Assembly (NCBI GenBank): GCA_046349595.1
Contig: JAXMCA010000001.1
Coordinates: forward strand, 3,348,001-3,412,000
Source of the DNA: JACRLW01 sp046349595
Lineage (GTDB): Bacteria > Planctomycetota > UBA1135 > UBA2386
Length of the DNA stretch: 64,000 nucleotides
Direction: 5' to 3'
Positions 55,085 to 64,000 of the stretch are shown in pieces (the stretch's first letter is position 1; every line of letters begins with the position of its first letter). A program made the position numbers and the translations under genes. A model generated the notes under the pieces. It searched no databases, was not told the origin of the DNA, and saw nothing but the letters and a program-made list of their open reading frames with translations.

Positions 55085-55906
55085 ATGCGCGCGATCCCGA
55101 TCCTCACCGCCCTGCTGTTCCTACCGGCCTGCTCCGGACTCCCCGGGCTCGACATGCCGGTGATCCGGATCTCGCCACGTCTCCACGAGGACGTGCAACA
55201 CGGGACCACGCGCATGCAGTCGGTGCAGGGTGGGAGCGTCGTCGACAACGCACCGCAGGACATGCGCCAGCTCGGTCAGAACGGCCACGACGAGGACTGG
55301 GCGATCGTCGCATCGGCCGGCGACGGCTTCTCGGGCGCCGAGCTGGAGTACCGCCACATCGCCATCGCCGACACCTCCACCGGCGTGCTCGGCGCCGACT
55401 TCGGCGCGGTTCCGGCCGGGACCACGGTCAGCTCCAAGCTCGCCGGCGACGGCTGGCGTCTGGCCTACTTCGGCAAGTTCCTGGGCACCACCGTCGCGGT
55501 CGGCAACCAGGAGCTCGAGTTCGCGCTCGCCGGCGCCTTCGCGCTGACCCACCGCGAAATGACCTTCGGCGTCGCCGAGGACGGCAACACCGGCGTGGAG
55601 CAGCGCATCCACTTCAGCGACTCGGTGACTCCCTACGTCGGACTCCGCGGCCGCGTCGCATGGCGCGACCTCTCGCTCGACGTCGACGCCCTGGTGAACC
55701 CCGACATCTCCTTCGGGAGCGACTTCCGCGGCACCCAGGAGGACATCGCGCTCACCATGCGCTACCGGCTCGAGGCCCAAGACGTCGCGCTGCTCGCCGG
55801 CTTCCGCTGGCTCGACCTCGACACCAGCGGCGAGGAGGGTGGCCTGCGCTACGACACCGGCTTCCGCGTCGAGGGATTCGTGCTCGGCCTCGAGATCGAG
55901 TTCTGA
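55085..55906 (+). CDS. lipoprotein with predicted outer-membrane beta-barrel
   Basis: A 273-residue protein with signal and lipobox MRAIPILTALLFLPACSG. The mature part alternates hydrophobic and polar residues in repeated strands (DGWRLAYFGKFLGTTVAV, LEFALAGAFALTHREM, IALTMRYRLEAQDVALLAGF) and ends in Phe (GFVLGLEIEF), the signature of outer-membrane barrels. It would sit in the outer membrane or span it. Function unknown. The next gene starts five bases after its stop. Confidence 0.78.
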   Translation: MRAIPILTALLFLPACSGLPGLDMPVIRISPRLHEDVQHGTTRMQSVQGGSVVDNAPQDMRQLGQNGHDEDWAIVASAGDGFSGAELEYRHIAIADTSTGVLGADFGAVPAGTTVSSKLAGDGWRLAYFGKFLGTTVAVGNQELEFALAGAFALTHREMTFGVAEDGNTGVEQRIHFSDSVTPYVGLRGRVAWRDLSLDVDALVNPDISFGSDFRGTQEDIALTMRYRLEAQDVALLAGFRWLDLDTSGEEGGLRYDTGFRVEGFVLGLEIEF

Positions 55907-55911
55907 GGCCG

Positions 55912-56451
55912 ATGGACCGACCACGCGTGCTCGTCGTGAGCTGCGTGCGCACGCGGGGCGGCCGCGATCGCTTCTACTGTGTCCGCAGCGACGGCGGCGA
56001 GACGGCGTGGTCCTTCGCCAGCTACGGCCAGGGCCTGCCCCACGACCTCGTCCATCTGGTGGTCGAGTCTGCCTTCGGACTGCGGGACGGGTTCTACGGA
56101 CGTGTCGACCGCGGGCACGACGTGGCACGCATCAACGCCGACGCCAACCGCAGCGGCGGCAAGGACAAGTACCGCGGCTTCGGTGACGACCTGAGCGGAC
56201 TGCTGCTCGCCGAGGAACTCGCCAACCTGCCGTGGTGGAACCCCGACACCACCGCCGACGAACTCGCCGCGTGCGCGGTCGATCTCGGCACGCGGGACGC
56301 AGCGGATCCGGCGCGCATCACCTCGATCCGCGGCGAACTCGTGCGCACGCGCGAGGCGTGGATCGCGCTGCCCGACCGCGGTGCGCTGCGCTTCTGCTTC
56401 TTTCCCGACGAACCGCGCGCGGGCTTCCCGCTGCGCGTCCTTCAGGACTGA
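55912..56451 (+). CDS. small protein of unknown function
   Basis: A 179-residue soluble protein. It opens MDRPRVLVVSCVRTRGGRDR, with segments DGGETAWSFASYGQGLPHDL and VHLVVESAFGLRDGFYGRV, and ends FCFFPDEPRAGFPLRVL. I do not recognise a family. It is just downstream of the barrel gene and probably co-transcribed with it. Its 3' end overlaps the convergent SirB1-like gene by 10 bases. Confidence 0.68.
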   Translation: MDRPRVLVVSCVRTRGGRDRFYCVRSDGGETAWSFASYGQGLPHDLVHLVVESAFGLRDGFYGRVDRGHDVARINADANRSGGKDKYRGFGDDLSGLLLAEELANLPWWNPDTTADELAACAVDLGTRDAADPARITSIRGELVRTREAWIALPDRGALRFCFFPDEPRAGFPLRVLQD

Positions 56452-57134
56452 CGCACGAGCCGCGACAGCTCTTCCATCGCGGCGCGATCCGCGGCCATGT
56501 TGCGCGCATGGTAGATGCCGACCAGGTTGCGCAGGATGCGGAGCACCCACTCGCGGTGCGTGGCGAAGGGCAGACGCTGCGGGTCGACCTCGAAGTGTTC
56601 ACCGGTCACCTCGCGCACCTGCGCGATCAACTCGGCTGCGGTCAGGACACGCCCGCCCGCGAAGGGATCGACGAGCATCGGCGTGAAGCCGGCGCCGGCC
56701 TCGACGTGCGCGAGGAAGTGGCCGGGCGTGTTCACGCCGCGCACCAGCGGACCGAGCGGATCGAGCACGAGCTTGTAGATCAGCGTCAGCAGGATCGGCA
56801 GCCCGCGCCGCCGCTGCAGCACGTGCTGCACGAAGCTGTTGCGCGGGTCGTAGTAGTCCTCGGTGTCGCCACGGAACCCGAGTTCGTCGAACAACACGGC
56901 ATGGGCGTGCGCGACGATCGCGCGCGGTTGCGTGCCGTGCATGCGCGCACGGATCGCGCTCACGATGCGCGCGACATCGGTCTCGACGCGCTCCGCATCG
57001 AGATCGGGATCGCCGTGGCGCGCGATCGCGATCGCCGCGCGCAACAGGCCGCGCGGCGTCTCCAGGGAGGGCAGACAGTCGTGCATCGCCGCGAAGGCGG
57101 ACGGCCGACAATGGACGGGCTGCGGAACGGTCAT
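56442..57134 (-). CDS. SirB1/transglutaminase-like family protein
   Basis: A 230-residue protein of the SirB1/Transglut_core2 family. The family block is DPRNSFVQHVLQRRRGLPIL followed by LTLIYKLVLDPLG, then RGVNTPGHFLAHVEAG and MLVDPFAGGRVL. The catalytic-type Cys of transglutaminases is not present in this family block, so enzymatic activity is doubtful. The start at 57134 (MTVPQPVH) was preferred to 57170, which would add an unlikely Pro-rich leader. Role unknown. Confidence 0.8.
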   Translation of the reverse strand: MTVPQPVHCRPSAFAAMHDCLPSLETPRGLLRAAIAIARHGDPDLDAERVETDVARIVSAIRARMHGTQPRAIVAHAHAVLFDELGFRGDTEDYYDPRNSFVQHVLQRRRGLPILLTLIYKLVLDPLGPLVRGVNTPGHFLAHVEAGAGFTPMLVDPFAGGRVLTAAELIAQVREVTGEHFEVDPQRLPFATHREWVLRILRNLVGIYHARNMAADRAAMEELSRLVRQS

Positions 57135-57185
57135 CGGTGGCGGTGGTGGGCCGCGCATCCTAGCGCGCACCCGCGCCGCACCGAC

Positions 57186-58448
57186 TCAGGAGGATCCGTG
57201 CACCGGGGTCACCGGCTCCGCCGGCACGTCGAGCGAGGGCGTCGCATCCGACTCGGTCGTCGCGTTCCCGCCCTTGCCGTGGCGGACGCGGAGCGCTGCG
57301 CCGTACACCTCCAACAGCCGGTTGTGGTGTGCGTCCGCCGTGAAGCGGGTCAGGAACGACTGCCGCGCCCCGGCCGAGAGCCTCCCGCGCAGCGCGCGTT
57401 CGCCGCTGACCATGAGCAGGGCGTCGGCGAGCGCGCGCGGGTCGCCGGCTTCCACGAGCCGGCCGTTCACGCCGTCCTCGACCAGGCTCGGCAGTCCGCC
57501 GATCGCGCTGCAGACCACCGGCAGTCCGCACGAGAAGGCCTCGACGATCGTCATCGGCATCCCCTCGTACCACAGCGACGGCACCGCGAGCACCGCCGCG
57601 CGACGCATCTCCTCGTGCACCTGTTCGTTGCTGCGCACCCCCACCGCCACCAGCCTCGGATCGGCCGCCGCCGCGATCGCGACCTCGCTGCCGAGCGGGC
57701 CGCTGCCCACCACACGCAAGCTGACGTTCTTCGGCAGGTGTCGCAACGCCGCGAGCAGCGTGCGCACCCCCTTCTCCTCGGTGAGCCGACCGACGAACAG
57801 GATGCCGTTGCGCCCGCCATCGGCGAATCGACCCGGATCCGTGGCGAGGAAGTTCGGCAGGATCGTCACGCGCTCCGCCGGCAGTCCGGCGCGCACCAGC
57901 ACCTCACGCTGGAACTCGGTCAGGGCGACGTAGCGGTCGACGTCGCGACGCCAGGTCCCGAGCACGCGGTGCAGACCGGTGCCCAGCGCCACCACCGCCG
58001 ACGCGGCGCGGCTGTTGCGATAGCAGCGGTTGCGGATCGCCGGTGTCGCGAAGGTGCGCCCCACGCAGTCCTCGCAGGGTTGCCCGTCGCGGAACAGCGT
58101 CGCCGACGGACAGGCGATCCGGTAGTTGTGCAGGGTGTGCACCACCGCCGCACCGGCACGTCGCGCGGCGCGGAACGACGCCGGCGAGATCTGCGGCTGC
58201 GTGTTGTGGAAGTGCGCGATCTCGATCTCGTGCTCCTTCACCAGCTCCGCGATCCGCCGCCGCGCCGTGCGCCCGAAGATCGCTGCCGACGCCAGCGCGA
58301 GCTGTGACATGCGGTCGACGCCCTCGTTGTCGACGCGGTACTCGTGGACCTCGTGTCCCTTCTGCCTCAGCAGATCTCGCTCGGCCTCGTAGACCGCGTC
58401 CTCACCCCCGCGCTGGAGGTAGGCGTTGTGGACGAGCAGGATGCGCAC
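57186..58448 (-). CDS. glycosyltransferase family 4
   Basis: A 420-residue GT-B enzyme. The N-domain opens RILLVHNAYLQRGGEDAVYE, the Gly-rich motif of GT4. The C-domain has ILFVGRLTEEKGVRTLLAAL and the donor-site EX7E segment around EGMPMTIVEAFSCGLPVVCS. An insert with four Cys (CPSATLFRDGQPCEDCVG, then NRCYR) is a feature of one GT4 subgroup. It lies 6 bases downstream of gmd on the same strand, so GDP-fucose or GDP-mannose-derived sugars are plausible donors. Role in exopolysaccharide synthesis is inferred. Confidence 0.9.
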   Translation of the reverse strand: MRILLVHNAYLQRGGEDAVYEAERDLLRQKGHEVHEYRVDNEGVDRMSQLALASAAIFGRTARRRIAELVKEHEIEIAHFHNTQPQISPASFRAARRAGAAVVHTLHNYRIACPSATLFRDGQPCEDCVGRTFATPAIRNRCYRNSRAASAVVALGTGLHRVLGTWRRDVDRYVALTEFQREVLVRAGLPAERVTILPNFLATDPGRFADGGRNGILFVGRLTEEKGVRTLLAALRHLPKNVSLRVVGSGPLGSEVAIAAAADPRLVAVGVRSNEQVHEEMRRAAVLAVPSLWYEGMPMTIVEAFSCGLPVVCSAIGGLPSLVEDGVNGRLVEAGDPRALADALLMVSGERALRGRLSAGARQSFLTRFTADAHHNRLLEVYGAALRVRHGKGGNATTESDATPSLDVPAEPVTPVHGSS

Positions 58449-58454
58449 GGTTCC

Positions 58455-59510
<1,056 letters not shown>

Positions 59511-59519
59511 CCGCACACG

Positions 59520-59524
59520 CCTCC
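59520..59524 (-). promoter_or_regulatory. ribosome binding site of gmd
   Basis: GGAGG on the minus strand, nine bases before the ATG at 59510. It excludes the upstream in-frame ATG at 59531. Confidence 0.75.
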
Positions 59525-59923
59525 GGCACACCGTTTCGTCGTGTGCGGCGCCGTGGGCTGAGCGGAGCGTGGATCTCCCGACGGCATCGGGTCCTCATCG
59601 CTCGCGCGGCATGGCTCGGCGGGGCATGGAGCTGCCGATGGATCGTCGCGGTCCGCCGGTCGCCGGCCCTGTGCCGCAGCGTGGATCCGAGGGAGGAGAG
59701 GGATCCGATGGAGGACGAGCTTGCGGGGTCGAACTCAGCCCATGATGCTGCCCGCGCCGTGATCTCGCATCGCCGAGAGCGGCCGAGGTCACGAGAGGCA
59801 TCGACGATCTCTCCGTGCGTCGATCTCACCTGCGTCGGACAGCTCGCAAGCGGATCGACGACACCTCCGCACCCACCCAACTCGACGTTCGCATCTCCCG
59901 GGATCCTGCCGGGCCGCTCCACC
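59525..59923. other. intergenic region between gmd and a secreted protein gene
   Basis: About 400 bases, divergent. It includes a small GCACAC/GTGTGC hairpin (around 59526-59546). I see no clear promoter, and the open frames across it lack protein-like composition. Confidence 0.4.
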
Positions 59924-61312
59924 ATGCCGCGTGACCCTCTCTCGCTCCTCGGCCTCGCACTCGGATTCGCCTCCTGCGCCTGCGCTCAGTCGGTCCCCCG
60001 GTTCCACGGCTACCAGGTCGAGGACACGGGCCTCGACGCCTCGAACTACTCTGCAGGTGGCCTGCATGCGTTCAATGCACGTGGGAGCTTCTGGGGCCGG
60101 GACCTCGCGCAGATGCGCGACTACGTGCGCTTCTCGAACGGCACGCTCCACTACCCACCGCTCGGCTACAACATCCTCGACCTGGACGATCTCGATCGCC
60201 TCTGTGGTGATCGCAACATCCAGCCCCTGCCGGGGCTCACGATCGCGCGCGGATGGGTTCGCGATCTGACCTACATGGACGTGGCACCCTTTGGTTCGAT
60301 GCGCCTGAGTGAGACGTCCAACAGCATGCTCTCGCTCGCGGAGACCGGGCGGATGCTGTCGGGCCAGTACTACGAATTCACCGCAGCGGGAGCGGTCTCT
60401 CTCCCTCCAGACACCCTGCCGATCTCGAGCGTCACCGGCTCCACGTCGCTCCTGCAGTTGACGGGGCTCCCCGCATCGACGAGCAGTGCCGCTCCGTTCA
60501 ACGGGTCGATCAACCGCCACGGTCGCACGCTGCTCCGGGTGGTGCACTCCGATCCGCAGGTCCCGACCCCCTACTTCCGTTGCGACACGAACGGCGTCTG
60601 CGTCCCCGTCGTCATTCCCTCGAGCCTCAGCCCCAACCCGTCCTACCTCGATGACAACGATCTGGTCGTCTGCGCAGGCTTCGACCCGATCAGTGCCTCG
60701 TTTCGAACCTGCCTGTTGAGTTCGTCAGGACAGATCACCTGGCTTCCTGCCCTCGGCTATCCGAACGTCCACAACGACCAGATCGCGGTCGAGCCGCCGA
60801 GCAGCCAGTGGTACACCCTGTTCCGGAGCAACGGAGCGAGGGTCCGCATCGAAGCCGCAGTCGCGGACTTCCATGGCTACCTGCTCACGCCGGGCACCAG
60901 CCCGAAGATCAACGATGGTGGGGACGTGCTCGTGCGGGGCACCGATCCGCAGGGCGCCCCGCGGTGGTTGATCCTCCACCCCGACCCTCTTCCCAGGGTC
61001 CTCGTCGAGTTTCCCGAAGGAGTGCTCCAGCGATCCGCACGCTTCAACGTCTGGCGCGCTCAGGATGGAAGCGTCCCCGTCCACATCGTCGGCGGTCAGC
61101 CCGGTCAACCGACCGGGCTCTTCGTCGTGCTCGGCGGCACGCCGATCTACCTGGAGGGGACACTCGGACTCTTCGACAGCCGGCAGGCCCATGACTTCCG
61201 GATCCCGGTCCCCGCGTTCCTGGCTGGTGTCGACGTCGACTTCACGGCGTTCGCCCTGGACTCCCAGTTCGGCTTCCTTCCAGGGCAGACGGCATCCGTG
61301 ACCTTCCGCTGA
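59924..61312 (+). CDS. secreted protein of unknown function in the exopolysaccharide locus
   Basis: A 462-residue protein with a signal peptide (DPLSLLGLALGFASCACAQ), which fixes the start. The mature part is beta-rich with many Ser/Pro/Asn, opening VPRFHGYQVEDTGLDASNY, and has a repeated strand pattern (DLVVCAGFDPISASFRTCLL; GGTPIYLEGTLGLFDSR) that could be a beta-propeller-like fold. No family was recognised. It is the only plus-strand gene between gmd and the export gene, so its link to the polysaccharide is uncertain. Confidence 0.75.
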   Translation: MPRDPLSLLGLALGFASCACAQSVPRFHGYQVEDTGLDASNYSAGGLHAFNARGSFWGRDLAQMRDYVRFSNGTLHYPPLGYNILDLDDLDRLCGDRNIQPLPGLTIARGWVRDLTYMDVAPFGSMRLSETSNSMLSLAETGRMLSGQYYEFTAAGAVSLPPDTLPISSVTGSTSLLQLTGLPASTSSAAPFNGSINRHGRTLLRVVHSDPQVPTPYFRCDTNGVCVPVVIPSSLSPNPSYLDDNDLVVCAGFDPISASFRTCLLSSSGQITWLPALGYPNVHNDQIAVEPPSSQWYTLFRSNGARVRIEAAVADFHGYLLTPGTSPKINDGGDVLVRGTDPQGAPRWLILHPDPLPRVLVEFPEGVLQRSARFNVWRAQDGSVPVHIVGGQPGQPTGLFVVLGGTPIYLEGTLGLFDSRQAHDFRIPVPAFLAGVDVDFTAFALDSQFGFLPGQTASVTFR

Positions 61313-61438
61313 AGAGCGTTTGATCGCTCGCGTGGACGAGGAGGATCCGTCACGAGTTGCCCGACCGGAGGCGTGCACCCGGCATGGAAGCACGATTGCA
61401 GTCGATGCGCGTCCGTCCCGGCGCCCACTCCTCTCGAC

Positions 61439-64000
61439 TCACTTGCCCGTCGCCGAGCTCTGGATCAGGCTGCGCTGCAGCGCGTCGATATTGGCGTCGA
61501 GGCGCGGTTCCTGGAGCAGCGAAGTGAACTGGAGTTGCTTCACGTCGCCGAGGTTGCCCATCAGCAATGCCATCTCGGCGAGACGGCGGCCGGCGTAGAG
61601 GAAGTCGGTGAGCTGGTTGCCGAAGGTGCGCTCGAGCGGCTTGCGCGGGACGAGCACGACGTCGCCGGGCAGCAGTTCGGTGGAGAGCGAGAGGCGGTAG
61701 TGCGCCTGGGCGAGGCCCTGCACGGTGCCGTCGGCGCGCACCACGTAGACGCGCTCGGGGTCGCCGTCCTCGGCCACGCCGCCGCTGCGGGCGAGCAGGT
61801 CGCCGACGCGCAGGCCGGGCTCGGCCACGAAGGCTCCGGGGTTGAAGACGTTGCCGATGATCGACACCGTCTCCTGGCGCGCAGGGATGTGCAGCGCGTC
61901 GCCGTCCTCGAGCGTGAGGTCGTGCGGGCTGCGCGGGAAGTCCTCGCGCGTGAAGGGGATCACCACGCGGCCCTCGACCTGCCAGGTCTCCATCTGCGAG
62001 AGCAGGTTGCGGGTCTGGTCGAGTGCGATGCGCGCCGCGGTGCTCTCGTTGGGGAAGCCGGATGCGACCATCTGCTCGAAGGCGCGCTGGAAGGTCGCCT
62101 CGGTCGAGTTGCGCAGGTTGTCGAAGCGCTGCTGCTGCAGCTCCTTCACGCTTCGGCGCGCGAAGCGTGCGGCGCGGAGATCGGCGTCGTCGAGCACGCC
62201 GCCCGCCGCCGCGATCAGATCGCTGATCTTCTGCCCGCGGGCGAAGACGTAGTCGCCGGGGAAGCGCACCTGGCCGTCGATGTGCACGCGCACCTGCTCG
62301 GAGTGGAGCGCACGGATCACGAGGTTGTCGCCGTTGGCGAGCGCGGGATCCTTGTCGCCGCCCTCGCGCAGGGCGGCGCCGAGGTCGAAGCGGTAGCGAT
62401 GCACCGACAGGCCCTTGGTCGCGGGGTCGTAGGCGCGACGGATCAGCTCCGCCTCGTCGTAGTAGACCTCGGGGAGCACGTTGCCGGCGAGCGCGACGAG
62501 CTGCGACACGGTCAGCCCCGCGGTCAGCTCGTAGGTGCCGGGCTCGCGCACGGCGCCGATGATCTCGATGGTCGGCGTCGCCGTCGCGTCGCGTCGTGCA
62601 CGCACCATCAGGTGATCGAGCGGACGCAGCTCCACGTCGGCCTGCTTGTCGCCGGCGAGCGCGCGCTCGAGGTCGATCACCAGCACGCGGCGCGAGGTCC
62701 CGATCGACTCGCGCTCGGGGACGATGGTGACCTCGCCCACGTCGCCGACCTGCCGCGACAGGAAGGCCTGCGGGAGGAAGGCGTCGACGCACAGGCCGTC
62801 GGCGGAGCGCAGCAGGTCGGAGACGGTCATGCCGTCGCGGAAGGGATAGCGACCCGGTCGCGCGACCTGTCCCTCGACCTCCACCACCGGCTGACGCTCG
62901 GCATCGACCGCGCCGACGATCAGCACCTCGCCGTCGCCCATGCGCGTCTGCTTGCCGGCCTCGTCGAGCCCGACGTCGACGCGCGCACGCCCGCGCCCCT
63001 CGACGGTGCGCTCGATCTGCGCGTTGGGCATGAAGGTGAATGCGGTGAGTCCGCCGGCGAGCTTCAGCGCCTCGCCCACGGTGGTCTCCTTGTGCACCTC
63101 GTAGATGCCGGGCCGCTGCACCGCACCGGTGACGGCGACGGTCGGACCGATCGACGGCACGAAGATCACGTCGTCGGAGCGCAGCGGCTCGAGTCCAGCG
63201 GTGTCCCCGGTGAGCAGGAAGTCGTAGAGGTCGATCACCGCGACGCGGCGCCCCTCGCGACGCACTTCGACGTTGCGCAGCGAACCGGTCTTGCGCGGTC
63301 CGTGCGCCGCGGCGAGAGCGGTGAGCACGGTCGCATGACCCTGCACCTCGACCAATCCGGGCTGCTCGACCTCGCCCACCACGTGCACGCTGAAGCCGCG
63401 CAGGCGACCGGGTGACACGTCGACGTTGAAGCCCTTGCGGCTGGCGCGGTCCTCGATCTGGTGCTTGATGAGATCGGCGAGCTCGCTGAGCTTGCGACCG
63501 GCGACGATCACCGCGCCGCCGTCGGGCACCACGATGGTGCCGTCGGCCTCGACGGTCTTGAACACCTCGTCCTTGAAGGTGCCGGTCATCACCACGTGCA
63601 GCTCGTCCCCGGGGACGACGATGTGGTCGAAGGGCACCGTGGTCGGCTGCGTGCCGCCGAGATCGCGCTCGAAGTAGGGGTAGCCGAACTGGGCGAGTTC
63701 GCTGCTCGGCGAGGGTGCCTCGCCTGCATACATCCGCTCGAGCGGCGAGGGCGGCGCCGGAGGCTTGGTCGCGCCCTGGTCGGACTCCACGTTGTGCACG
63801 TGGACGATCACGCCGGCGTTCTCGCCGACCGGCGCATCGACGGTGGCCCCGGTGGCGACGACGCCGTGGTTGCTTCCCGATGCCGCGCGCGGCGTCGCTT
63901 CCGGTCGCTGGTTCGAGGGCGCGCCCGCGTTGTTCGCGACCCCGGCGAGGGGCGAGGGAAGGTCCTGGTCGCCGGTGCGCGGCGTCGCGAAGTTCTCCGG
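61439..64000 (-). CDS. polysaccharide export protein with Poly_export and SLBB domains, partial (5' end off the right edge)
   Basis: At least 853 residues; the frame is open to the window edge, so the true start lies beyond it. A low-complexity Pro/Ala/Asn-rich region is followed by the Poly_export domain (VPFDHIVVPGDELHVVMTG; ADGTIVVPDGGAVIVAGRKL). Multiple SLBB-type beta-grasp repeats come next, each opening like VHVVGEVEQPGLVEVQ, VAVTGAVQRPGIYEVH, VEVEGQVARPGRYPF, IEIIGAVREPGTYEL, VHIDGQVRFPGDYVF and VSIIGNVFNPGAFV. Wza-like proteins form the outer-membrane pore; this one has more SLBB repeats than Wza. It ends with SLIQSSATGK. Confidence 0.92.
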   Translation of the reverse strand, partial: PENFATPRTGDQDLPSPLAGVANNAGAPSNQRPEATPRAASGSNHGVVATGATVDAPVGENAGVIVHVHNVESDQGATKPPAPPSPLERMYAGEAPSPSSELAQFGYPYFERDLGGTQPTTVPFDHIVVPGDELHVVMTGTFKDEVFKTVEADGTIVVPDGGAVIVAGRKLSELADLIKHQIEDRASRKGFNVDVSPGRLRGFSVHVVGEVEQPGLVEVQGHATVLTALAAAHGPRKTGSLRNVEVRREGRRVAVIDLYDFLLTGDTAGLEPLRSDDVIFVPSIGPTVAVTGAVQRPGIYEVHKETTVGEALKLAGGLTAFTFMPNAQIERTVEGRGRARVDVGLDEAGKQTRMGDGEVLIVGAVDAERQPVVEVEGQVARPGRYPFRDGMTVSDLLRSADGLCVDAFLPQAFLSRQVGDVGEVTIVPERESIGTSRRVLVIDLERALAGDKQADVELRPLDHLMVRARRDATATPTIEIIGAVREPGTYELTAGLTVSQLVALAGNVLPEVYYDEAELIRRAYDPATKGLSVHRYRFDLGAALREGGDKDPALANGDNLVIRALHSEQVRVHIDGQVRFPGDYVFARGQKISDLIAAAGGVLDDADLRAARFARRSVKELQQQRFDNLRNSTEATFQRAFEQMVASGFPNESTAARIALDQTRNLLSQMETWQVEGRVVIPFTREDFPRSPHDLTLEDGDALHIPARQETVSIIGNVFNPGAFVAEPGLRVGDLLARSGGVAEDGDPERVYVVRADGTVQGLAQAHYRLSLSTELLPGDVVLVPRKPLERTFGNQLTDFLYAGRRLAEMALLMGNLGDVKQLQFTSLLQEPRLDANIDALQRSLIQSSATGK

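Overview
The window is GC-rich (roughly two thirds G+C by eye), densely coding bacterial chromosome with no phage, IS element, CRISPR array or rRNA. The gene content suggests a member of the Planctomycetota, probably a deep or poorly characterised lineage. It has many secreted or lipoprotein genes of unknown function, an arylsulfatase with a C-terminal discoidin-like domain, an SBBP-type beta-propeller with a dockerin-like EF-hand tail, PPC-domain lipoproteins, HEAT-repeat secreted proteins, M56/BlaI pairs and a VanZ-like protein. This is inference from gene content; no 16S or marker-gene phylogeny was possible. About 52 protein genes and one tRNA are supported.

Layout. 1-6.2 kb (minus): the end of a MacB/FtsX-type ABC exporter (partial permease with a His-rich loop, plus ATPase), a membrane-linked class III nucleotide cyclase, an EboE-like TIM barrel, a large LOG-domain fusion protein, and tRNA-Gly(GCC) with its own promoter and terminator. 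6.4-14.2 kb: long-chain acyl-CoA synthetase (+), then thiD, the giant SBBP/dockerin protein, a DHH phosphoesterase and a TIM-barrel isomerase-like protein (all minus). 14.4-20.1 kb (+): a tightly coupled run of Ppx/GppA phosphatase, CYTH-CHAD protein, universal stress protein, a membrane protein with a degenerate SGNH domain, and D-aminoacyl-tRNA deacylase. 20.1-30.8 kb (minus): GT-C-like membrane protein, dnaJ(cbpA)-clpB, a BlaI/M56 pair with a clear palindromic operator, and two secreted proteins.

30.9-41.6 kb: purB; a small secreted protein (+); a compact minus-strand run of unknown protein, ParA/FlhG-like ATPase, ComEA-like HhH protein, nadC, RsbW-like kinase and VanZ-like protein; then the sulfatase; then a two-component system (+). 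41.7-48.7 kb: secreted HEAT protein preceded by a Pho-box-like direct repeat, ruvC facing away from ispD-ispF, a small membrane protein, and an MsbA-like ABC exporter. 48.8-57.1 kb: parvulin-type PPIase, a four-gene block of exported unknowns, and several orphan hypotheticals. 57.2-64.0 kb: an exopolysaccharide locus (GT4 glycosyltransferase, GDP-mannose 4,6-dehydratase, SLBB-type export protein running off the right edge) interrupted by one secreted unknown.

Many neighbouring starts and stops overlap (ATGA/GTGA/TTGA), so operons are inferred with fair confidence. Shine-Dalgarno sequences are strong at a few genes (clpB, gmd, the 36.1-kb unknown gene) and not obvious at many others. No single locus is a clear new defence or biosynthetic system. 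The best candidates for undescribed biology are the LOG fusion protein, the polyphosphate-type cassette with the dead SGNH membrane protein, the ParA/HhH/unknown operon, and the 50.8-54.3 kb exported block.
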